A stretch of DNA of 10,828 bases from Egicoccus sp035462025. Lineage in GTDB: Bacteria > Actinomycetota > Nitriliruptoria > Nitriliruptorales > Nitriliruptoraceae. This document shows positions 1 to 5,690 of the stretch, one piece after another; within the stretch, counting starts at the first letter, position 1; every line of letters begins with the position of its first letter. The stretch is from assembly GCA_035462025.1 (NCBI GenBank), contig DATHUR010000037.1, positions 1-10,828 on the forward strand, written 5' to 3'. The notes beneath the pieces were generated by a model. That model was not told the origin of the DNA and did not search any database. It worked only from the letters and a program-made list of their open reading frames with translations. Position numbers and translations under genes: made by a program.

Positions 1-846
1 GGCCAGCACGCCCCCGGGCGGCAGGACCACCGGCTGGCGCTCTCGGCGGCGCACCACCTGCTGCTCGCGCACGGCCGGGCGACGCGGGTCCTGCGCGGCA
101 TCCTCGGACCCGATGCGAGCATCGGTCTCGTGCTCAACCCGGCGCCGGTCCGGCCGGCATCCGACCACGCCGACGACCGTGACGCGGTGGCGCTGGCGGA
201 CGGTCTGCGCAACCGGGTCTGGACCGACCCGTTGTTCCGCGGCGCCTACCCCGACGACGTCCTCGCCGCCTGGGAACCGCTGGCCGACCTCGACGCGCTC
301 CACCTCGACGGCGACCTCGACGAGATCGCCGCACCGGTCGACCTGCTCGGCATCAACTACTACACGCCGGTCTACGTCGGTGCCCGCTCGGCCGGGCACG
401 GCGGTGGGACGCCGGCCGGGCCGGGCCAGGACCACATCGTCGAGGTCCCGGGTCCCGAGCCGACCAGCGCGCTCGGTTGGAGCATCGACCCGACCGGCCT
501 GTACGACCTGCTCACGCGACTGCGCGTCGACTACGGCGTGCCGATGGCGATCGCCGAGACCGGCGGTGCCTTCCCCGACGTGCCCGACGACGCGGGCCAC
601 GTCGAGGACACCGATCGCATCGCCTACCTCGACGGTCACCTCGAGGCGTTCGCGCGGGCCGCCGCGGACGGGGTCGACCTGCGCGCCTTCTACGTGTGGA
701 CCCTGATGGACAACTTCGAGTGGGCCGAGGGCTACCGCAGCACGTTCGGCATCGTGCGCGTGGACCGGGACACGATGGAGCGGATCCCGAAGGCATCGGC
801 GCACTGGTACCGCCACTTGCTCGCCGCACGGTCGTCCGCACGGTGA
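1..846 (+). CDS. GH1 beta-glucosidase, C-terminal fragment (5' end outside window)
   Basis: This is the last 281 residues of a glycoside hydrolase family 1 retaining beta-glycosidase, probably a cytoplasmic beta-glucosidase that cleaves cellobiose-like or aryl glucosides. The frame is open from base 1, so about 170 residues of a usual 450-residue enzyme, including the NEP acid/base motif, lie upstream. Visible family marks, numbered in the fragment: HAPG at 3-6, LGINYYTP at 116-123 (strand carrying a conserved Tyr), the nucleophile motif as IAETGG with Glu186, and the substrate-binding segment WTLMDNFEWAEGY at 233-245 with Glu240 and Trp241. The usual nucleophile motif is TENG; here Thr replaces the Asn after the Glu. 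The LacI-type repressor follows with a one-base overlap, suggesting a self-regulated sugar operon. Family assignment is secure; the exact substrate is not determinable. Confidence 0.93.
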   Translation, partial: GQHAPGRQDHRLALSAAHHLLLAHGRATRVLRGILGPDASIGLVLNPAPVRPASDHADDRDAVALADGLRNRVWTDPLFRGAYPDDVLAAWEPLADLDALHLDGDLDEIAAPVDLLGINYYTPVYVGARSAGHGGGTPAGPGQDHIVEVPGPEPTSALGWSIDPTGLYDLLTRLRVDYGVPMAIAETGGAFPDVPDDAGHVEDTDRIAYLDGHLEAFARAAADGVDLRAFYVWTLMDNFEWAEGYRSTFGIVRVDRDTMERIPKASAHWYRHLLAARSSAR

Positions 847-1898
847 TGACCCGCCCGCCGTCGCGGTCCGGCCCGGCCACGCTCGAGCAGGTAGCGGCGT
901 TGGCCGGTGTCTCGCGTTCCACGGTCAGTCGGGTCGTCACCGGCCACCCGCGTGTCTCGGAGGACGCGCGGCGGGCGGTCGAGGCCGCGGTGGCCGAACT
1001 GGGCTACGTGCCCAACCGTGCGGCGCGGTCGCTGGCGACGCGGCGCACGGGCACGATCGCGCTGGTCGTCGCCGAACCCGAGACCCGGGTCTTCGACGAA
1101 CCGTTCTTCGCCGGCATCGTGCGTGGCGTGAGCGCCGCGGTCGGGCGTACGGACCTGCAACTCGCCCTGCTGATGAGCGGCGCCGATCCCGAGGTCGATC
1201 CCGATGGCGCGCACGGTCGCGCCCGGGTCGAGGCCTATCTCGCCGGCGGTCACGTCGACGGCGCCCTGCTGCTCTCGCTCCACGGGGGCGACCCACTGCC
1301 CGCACGCCTGGCCCGCGCCGGCGTGCCGCTGGTCGTCGGTGGGCGCCCCGACGCCGACGACCTCGAGGTGTCCTGGGTCGACGCCGACAACCGGGGCGGG
1401 GCCCGCCGGGCCACCGAACACCTGCTCGCCCGGGGACGGCGGCGGGTCGGTGTCCTGACGGGCCCACAGGACATGGTGGCCGGGCGCGACCGCCTCGCGG
1501 GATTCCGCGAGGCCATGACCGCCGCCGGCCGCCCGCTCCCGCCCGAACTCGAGGCGGTGGGGGACTTCACCCGCGACGGCGGTGGGCGCGCCATGACGCG
1601 ACTGCTCGCGCAGGCGCCCGACGTCGACGGCGTGGTGGTGGCCTCCGACCTGGCTGCGCTCGGCGCACTGCAGGTGCTCTCGGCCGCTGGCCGCGCCGTG
1701 CCGGCCGAGGTGGCCGTGGTCGGCTTCGACGACTCGCTGGTGGCCGCATCGGCCCAACCGCCGCTGACCACCGTCCGCCAGCCGGTCGAGGCGATGGGTG
1801 GGCGCATGGTCGAGTTGCTGTGCGCGCAACTGCAGGGTGAGCACACGCCCAGGCACGAGGTCCTGCCGACGGAACTCGTCGTCCGCGACTCGGCCTGA
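846..1898 (+). CDS. LacI-family transcriptional repressor
   Basis: This is a 350-residue sugar-responsive repressor, the normal length for the family. The N-terminal helix-turn-helix is at about residues 11-35 (ATLEQVAALAGVSRSTVSRVV), followed by the hinge helix containing YVPNRAARSLA at about 55-65. A periplasmic-binding-protein-like ligand domain fills the rest, with VVGFDDS and the QPPLTTVRQP segment near the C-terminus, both typical of the family. The ATG shares its A with the GH1 stop TGA; an in-frame GTG lies directly before it. There is no clear Shine-Dalgarno, so translation is probably coupled to the glycosidase. Context suggests it represses the beta-glucoside operon and is released by a sugar. 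No CebR-like operator (TGGGAGCGCTCCCA) was found in the window, and the expected operator would be upstream of the glycosidase operon, out of view. Ligand identity is inference. Confidence 0.93.
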   Translation: MTRPPSRSGPATLEQVAALAGVSRSTVSRVVTGHPRVSEDARRAVEAAVAELGYVPNRAARSLATRRTGTIALVVAEPETRVFDEPFFAGIVRGVSAAVGRTDLQLALLMSGADPEVDPDGAHGRARVEAYLAGGHVDGALLLSLHGGDPLPARLARAGVPLVVGGRPDADDLEVSWVDADNRGGARRATEHLLARGRRRVGVLTGPQDMVAGRDRLAGFREAMTAAGRPLPPELEAVGDFTRDGGGRAMTRLLAQAPDVDGVVVASDLAALGALQVLSAAGRAVPAEVAVVGFDDSLVAASAQPPLTTVRQPVEAMGGRMVELLCAQLQGEHTPRHEVLPTELVVRDSA

Positions 1899-2011
1899 CG
1901 TCGCGCGGAGTCGAGGCTGACGTCGATCATGGGTGGGGGCCGCTCGCCCGTGTCGGGCCCTGGCGGGGGCGGGTGCGGCACGAGAACAATGGGCGCCACG
2001 TGACGACGGCC

Positions 2012-2034
2012 GTGACGCGCCAGGGGCGCGTCAC
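2012..2034. repeat. Perfect inverted repeat, 10-bp arms, 3-base spacer
   Basis: The left arm GTGACGCGCC (2012-2021) is the exact reverse complement of the right arm GGCGCGTCAC (2025-2034), with spacer AGG. It ends 85 bases before the thiolase start. It could be an operator for a dimeric regulator of the fatty-acid operon, or a hairpin terminator for the lacI gene. No U-tract follows, which argues against a classical intrinsic terminator, although GC-rich actinobacteria often lack one. The repeat is seen directly; the function is inference. Confidence 0.75.
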
Positions 2035-2052
2035 TCCCGGGATGGCCGGTCG

Positions 2053-2080
2053 TTATCCGTGACGCCGATCTACGTACCAT
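2053..2080 (+). promoter_or_regulatory. Weak sigma-70-type promoter candidate
   Basis: TACCAT at 2075-2080 fits the actinobacterial -10 pattern TAnnnT. TTATCC at 2053-2058 is a poor -35 match at a 16-base spacing. Transcription would begin roughly 30 bases before the thiolase ATG. The call rests on position and a short motif only. Confidence 0.25.
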
Positions 2081-2108
2081 CATCTGGTGTCGCATAGCCA
2101 CCGTTCGC

Positions 2109-2114
2109 AAGGAG
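2109..2114 (+). promoter_or_regulatory. Ribosome binding site AAGGAG for the thiolase gene
   Basis: AAGGAG lies five bases before the ATG at 2120. It decides the start against an in-frame GTG at 2087, which lacks such a site and would add 11 residues with no family similarity. Confidence 0.85.
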
Positions 2115-2119
2115 CAGCC

Positions 2120-3424
2120 ATGCAGGTCCGTCCCGCAGCGATCCTCGGCGGCAACCGCACGCCCTTCGCCCGCTCGAACGGGCCCTACGCCAAGGCCGGC
2201 AACGCCGACCTCCTCTCGGCCGCGCTCGAGGGTCTGGTCGCACGCTACGGCCTGCAGGGCCGGCGGGCCGGGGTCGTGGCAGCGGGCGCGGTGCTCAAGC
2301 ACAGCCGCGACTTCAACCTCACCCGCGAGGTGGTGCTCGGCTCGTCGCTCGACCCGGCCACACCGGCCTACGACGTGCAGATGGCCTGCGGCACCGGCCT
2401 CGAGACCGTCGTCCAGGTCGCCAACAAGATCGCGCTCAACCAGATCGACTGGGGCATCGCCGGCGGCACCGACACCACCAGCGACGCACCGCTGGCCGTC
2501 CACGACGACCTGCGCCAACTGCTGCTGCGGCTCAACGCGGCCAAGACCGCCCAGCAGCGCCTGAAGTTGATCGCGAAGTTCCGGCCCAAGCACCTCGCGC
2601 CCGAGATCCCGCGCAACGAGGAACCACGGACCGGGATGTCGATGGGCGACCACGCCGCCATCACCGCCCACGAGTGGGGCATCACCCGCGAGGCGCAGGA
2701 CGAGCTCGCCGTCGCCAGCCACACCAATCTCGCGGCCGCCTACGAACGTGGGTTCCTCGACGACCTCCTCACGCCGTTCCTCGGCCAGACGCGCGACCAG
2801 AACCTGCGCCCGGACTCCTCGCTGGAGAAGCTGGCCACGCTGAAGCCGGTGTTCGGCAAGCAGTACGGCGACGAGGCCACGATGACGGCGGGGAACTCGA
2901 CGCCGCTGTCCGACGGCGCATCGACCGTGCTGCTCGGCACCGACGAGTGGGCCGCCGAACAGGGCCTGCCCGTGCTCGCCCACCTCACCTACGCCGAGAC
3001 CGCGGGCGTCGACTACGTCCACGGCGGCGAGGACGGCTCGGCTCCCGAGGGTCTGCTGATGGCGCCCGCCTACGCCGTGCCACGCATGCTCGACAAGGCC
3101 GGGCTCACCCTGCAGGACTTCGATTTCTACGAGATCCACGAGGCCTTCGCCTCGACCGTGCTCGCCACGTTGGCGGCATGGGACGACGAACGGTTCTGCA
3201 AGGAGCGGCTCGGCCGCGACAGCGCACTGGGTGGGATCGACCGCGACAAGCTCAACGTCAACGGCTCGTCGCTGGCGGCCGGCCACCCCTTCGCCGCCAC
3301 CGGTGGCCGCATCGTCGCCAACGCCGCCAAGCTGCTGCACGACAACGGCAGTGGACGGGCGCTGATCTCGATCTGCGCCGCCGGCGGCAACGGCGTCGTC
3401 GCCATCCTCGAGAAGCAAGGCTGA
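2120..3424 (+). CDS. fadA2: FadA2-type 3-ketoacyl-CoA thiolase
   Basis: This 434-residue thiolase catalyses CoA-dependent cleavage of 3-ketoacyl-CoA (or the reverse Claisen condensation). All catalytic motifs are present: nucleophile Cys90 in QMACGTG, His340 in YEIHEAFA, His389 in AAGHPFAATGG, and Cys419 in ICAAGGNG. HEAFA in place of the commoner NEAFA is the form seen in FadI and trifunctional-protein beta subunits. The start LGGNRTPFARS and the NVNGSSLAAGHPFAATGGR block match my recollection of Mycobacterium tuberculosis FadA2 closely. It opens a four-gene operon, five bases before the fabG4-like gene. That neighbour pair also occurs in M. tuberculosis, where fadA2, fabG4 and htdX are adjacent. 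Enzyme class is certain; the direction (degradation or chain elongation) is inferred from the operon. Confidence 0.95.
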   Translation: MQVRPAAILGGNRTPFARSNGPYAKAGNADLLSAALEGLVARYGLQGRRAGVVAAGAVLKHSRDFNLTREVVLGSSLDPATPAYDVQMACGTGLETVVQVANKIALNQIDWGIAGGTDTTSDAPLAVHDDLRQLLLRLNAAKTAQQRLKLIAKFRPKHLAPEIPRNEEPRTGMSMGDHAAITAHEWGITREAQDELAVASHTNLAAAYERGFLDDLLTPFLGQTRDQNLRPDSSLEKLATLKPVFGKQYGDEATMTAGNSTPLSDGASTVLLGTDEWAAEQGLPVLAHLTYAETAGVDYVHGGEDGSAPEGLLMAPAYAVPRMLDKAGLTLQDFDFYEIHEAFASTVLATLAAWDDERFCKERLGRDSALGGIDRDKLNVNGSSLAAGHPFAATGGRIVANAAKLLHDNGSGRALISICAAGGNGVVAILEKQG

Positions 3425-3429
3425 ATGAC

Positions 3430-4773
3430 ATGGCAGATCGCTACCAGCAGCTCGTCACCTCACCGCTCGGCCGCCAGGTCGCCGACGCGCTCAGCCTGCC
3501 CGTGCCCGAGCCGCTGCGCCGCTACGAGCCCGGCCAGCCGCTGATCGAGGGACTCGCCCTCGTCGGCGAGTCGAAGGGCGGCCGCCTGCTGCCCGCCGCA
3601 CTCGCCGTGCTCGAAGATGCAGGCGCGGACGTCCGCCGCACCGTCGACGACTCGGTCACCCCGTACGGCGCGCTCGTGTACGACGCCAGCGGCATCGACG
3701 ACTCGAGCCGCCTGCGCGAGCTGTACGAGTTCTTCCACGCCGCGATCCGCAAGACCGGCCCGTCGGCGCGCCTGCTCGTGCTGGCCGGCGCCACCGACGA
3801 GGGCGACACACGCCGCCGCACCGCGCAACGCGCCATCGAGGGATTCACCCGCTCGCTCGGCAAGGAACTGCGCCAGGGCTCGACCTGCAACCTCGTCCGG
3901 ATCGCCGAGGGCGCCGAGGACCGGGCCACCTCGACGCTCGCGTTCCTGCTGTCGGCCAAGTCGGCGTTCGTCGCCGGCCAGGTCGTCACGCTGCGGCCGG
4001 GCGACGAACCGCTCGCCGAGGTCGAGGACCCCGCACGCCCTCACGCGGGCCGGATCGCCCTGGTCACCGGCGCCGCCCAGGGCATCGGCGCATCGATGGC
4101 CGCCGTGCTCGCCCGCGACGGCGCACACGTCATCTGTGCCGACATCCCCGCCCAGGGCGAGGCCCTGGCGCGTGTCGCCAACCACGTCGGCGGGTCCACG
4201 CTGCACCTCGACGTCACCGCCCCCTCGGCGCCGCAGACGCTGGTCGACCACATCAAGGAACGGCACGGCGGTCTGGACGTCGTGGTCCACAACGCCGGCA
4301 TCACGCGGGACAAGACGCTGGCCGGCATGGACGACGCCCGCTGGGACAGCGTGCTCGACGTCAACCTGTCGAGCCAGGAACGCCTCGACGAGGCGCTGCT
4401 CGCGGCCGACCTGCTGCGTGCGCACGGCCGGATCATCGGGGTGTCCTCGATCGGCGGCATCGCCGGCAACCGCGGCCAGACCAACTACGGCACCTCCAAG
4501 GCCGGCGTCATCGGTCGCGTCGAGTCGCTGGCCGACGAGATGGCCGGCCGGCAGGCGACGATCAACGCGGTCGCGCCCGGGTTCATCGAGACCGCGATGA
4601 CCGCCCGGATGCCGATCGGGGTGCGCGAGGCCGGCCGGCGGATGTCGAGCCTCGGCCAGGGCGGCCGTCCCGTCGACGTCGCCGAGGCGGTGTCGTGGCT
4701 CGCCGACGCGCGCTCGGGCGCCGTGAACGGCCAGGTCGTGCGGGTCTGCGGCCAGAGCCTGCTGGGAGCCTGA
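3430..4773 (+). CDS. fabG4: FabG4-type (high molecular weight) 3-oxoacyl reductase / (3R)-hydroxyacyl-CoA dehydrogenase
   Basis: This 447-residue protein has two domains. Residues 1-200 are a Rossmann/flavodoxin-like domain without a nucleotide-binding glycine motif. Residues 205-447 are a complete classical SDR, with TGAAQGIG at 213-220, NAG at 288-290, Asn312, Ser340, and Tyr353-x3-Lys357. This is the architecture of mycobacterial FabG4, about 450 residues against about 250 for ordinary FabG, and blocks such as EGFTRSLGKELR, NAGITRDK, INAVAPGFIET and VRVCGQ look shared with it. Asp238 after the second strand predicts NAD(H) preference, as known for FabG4, which suits oxidation of (3R)-hydroxyacyl-CoA. 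The ATG is preceded by AAGG nine bases upstream. An earlier ATG at 3425 is out of frame. It lies between thiolase and dehydratase genes with almost no gaps. A role in fatty acid elongation instead of oxidation cannot be excluded. Confidence 0.94.
   Translation: MADRYQQLVTSPLGRQVADALSLPVPEPLRRYEPGQPLIEGLALVGESKGGRLLPAALAVLEDAGADVRRTVDDSVTPYGALVYDASGIDDSSRLRELYEFFHAAIRKTGPSARLLVLAGATDEGDTRRRTAQRAIEGFTRSLGKELRQGSTCNLVRIAEGAEDRATSTLAFLLSAKSAFVAGQVVTLRPGDEPLAEVEDPARPHAGRIALVTGAAQGIGASMAAVLARDGAHVICADIPAQGEALARVANHVGGSTLHLDVTAPSAPQTLVDHIKERHGGLDVVVHNAGITRDKTLAGMDDARWDSVLDVNLSSQERLDEALLAADLLRAHGRIIGVSSIGGIAGNRGQTNYGTSKAGVIGRVESLADEMAGRQATINAVAPGFIETAMTARMPIGVREAGRRMSSLGQGGRPVDVAEAVSWLADARSGAVNGQVVRVCGQSLLGA
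4764..4768 (+). promoter_or_regulatory. Ribosome binding site GGGAG for the MaoC gene
   Basis: GGGAG inside the last codons of the fabG4-like gene lies seven bases before a GTG at 4776. It favours that start over a second in-frame GTG at 4785, which would be 16 bases away. Confidence 0.6.
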
Positions 4774-4775
4774 GC

Positions 4776-5690
4776 GTGGGTGTCGTGACCGAACTCCCCG
4801 GCCTGCCCGCCCTCGGGCCGCTGTACGCCCGCTCGCTCAAGGCGCTGCTGCCACTGCCGGGCGGCAGCCGTGGCGACGCCCTGCCCGACCGCAGCGTCGA
4901 GGTAGCCGACGTCGAGGTGACCGCCGACGAGGTGGCCGCGTACGGGCGGGTGTGCGGGTTCGGCCTCGCCGACATGGTGCCGCTGACCTACCCGCACATG
5001 CTCGCGTTCCCGTTGTCGGTGCACCTGATGGTCGCCGACGACTTCCCCTTCGCGCTGCCCGGGCTGGTGCACGTGGCCCAGCGCATCGAACAGTCCGACC
5101 CGGTGCGCGTCGGCGACCACCTCGACGTGCGGGTGCGCACGACCGACCTGCGGCCGCACAAGCGGGGCCGGCAGTTCGACGTCGTGGCCGAGGTCGACCG
5201 TGACGGCCGGACCGTGTGGACCGGCACCTCGACCTACCTGCGTCGTGGCAGCGTCCCCGATGCCCCCGGCGGCGGCACGGACGCCCCGCCGGAGCCGGTG
5301 GTGGCGGAGCCCGCCGAACCGGATGGCCCGCCGATGTCGACCTGGCGGCTGCCGAAGGACCTCGGCAAGCGCTACGCCGCCGTGTCCGGGGACGTCAACC
5401 CGATCCACCTCTCGCCGCTGACCTCGCGGCTGGGCGGCTTCTCCCGACCGATCGCGCACGGGATGTGGACCGCGGCCCGGTCGGTCGCCGCTCTGACCGA
5501 CCGGATCACGGGGCCCGCGACGCTCGAGGTCGCGTTCAAACAGCCCGTCCCGCTGCCCTCGACCGTGGCGCTGCGCTCGCAGCGGACCGCGGACGGCTGG
5601 ACGTTCACCCTGCACGACCGCTCCGGGAAGCGCCTGCACCTGAGCGGCCACCTCGACGCCCCCACCGATCGCCACTCGAAGGATCAGTGA
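4776..5690 (+). CDS. htdX: HtdX-type double-hotdog MaoC (R)-specific enoyl-CoA hydratase/dehydratase
   Basis: This 304-residue protein interconverts trans-2-enoyl and (3R)-3-hydroxyacyl thioesters. The N-terminal half (about 40-158) is a degenerate hotdog fold with VPLTYPHMLAFPLS and DFPFALPGLVHV. A Pro/Ala/Glu-rich linker spans about 160-187. The C-terminal half (188-295) is a catalytic MaoC hotdog with Asp206 and His211 in SGDVNPIH and the IAHGM motif at 226-230. Layout and neighbours match mycobacterial HtdX, slightly longer than its roughly 280 residues. GTG 4776 is preferred because of the GGGAG upstream; GTG 4785 would shorten it by three residues. It starts two bases after the fabG4-like stop, and its stop overlaps the next ATG by one base, so the operon is translationally coupled. 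The stereospecificity is a family property; chain-length preference is unknown. Confidence 0.92.
   Translation: MGVVTELPGLPALGPLYARSLKALLPLPGGSRGDALPDRSVEVADVEVTADEVAAYGRVCGFGLADMVPLTYPHMLAFPLSVHLMVADDFPFALPGLVHVAQRIEQSDPVRVGDHLDVRVRTTDLRPHKRGRQFDVVAEVDRDGRTVWTGTSTYLRRGSVPDAPGGGTDAPPEPVVAEPAEPDGPPMSTWRLPKDLGKRYAAVSGDVNPIHLSPLTSRLGGFSRPIAHGMWTAARSVAALTDRITGPATLEVAFKQPVPLPSTVALRSQRTADGWTFTLHDRSGKRLHLSGHLDAPTDRHSKDQ
5679..5683 (+). promoter_or_regulatory. Ribosome binding site AAGGA for the acyl-CoA oxidase gene
   Basis: AAGGA lies six bases before the ATG at 5690, within the 3' end of the MaoC gene. It fixes the start even though the open frame continues far upstream. Confidence 0.75.

Larger units (their letters stand above)
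1899..2119. other. Intergenic regulatory region upstream of the lipid operon
   Basis: This 221-bp gap has no convincing gene. It contains TGACG-type repeats, a small inverted repeat (GCCCG, 3-base loop, CGGGC at 1946-1958), a perfect 10-bp-arm inverted repeat at 2012-2034, a more AT-rich stretch around 2050-2100 with a promoter candidate, and the ribosome binding site of the thiolase gene. It must carry the lacI transcript end and the lipid operon promoter if, as the spacing suggests, these are separate transcription units. Confidence 0.7.

Noticed and set aside
1946..1958. GCCCG/CGGGC small hairpin as a lacI terminator
   Set aside because: A five-base stem without a T-run is too common in DNA of this composition to call as a terminator.
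1250..3418. Very long open frame on the minus strand opposite lacI and the thiolase gene
   Set aside because: It lies antisense to two genes with all family motifs, crosses the intergenic region, and its product shows only repetitive Arg/Gly/Val composition typical of GC-rich antisense frames.
2674..3429. Upstream extension of the FabG4-type frame into the thiolase gene
   Set aside because: The translated extension is Arg-rich shadow sequence. Family similarity begins at the ATG at 3430, which has an AAGG upstream.
3460..4425. 321-codon minus-strand frame opposite the FabG4-type gene
   Set aside because: It is antisense to an intact two-domain enzyme and shows no motif or convincing start.
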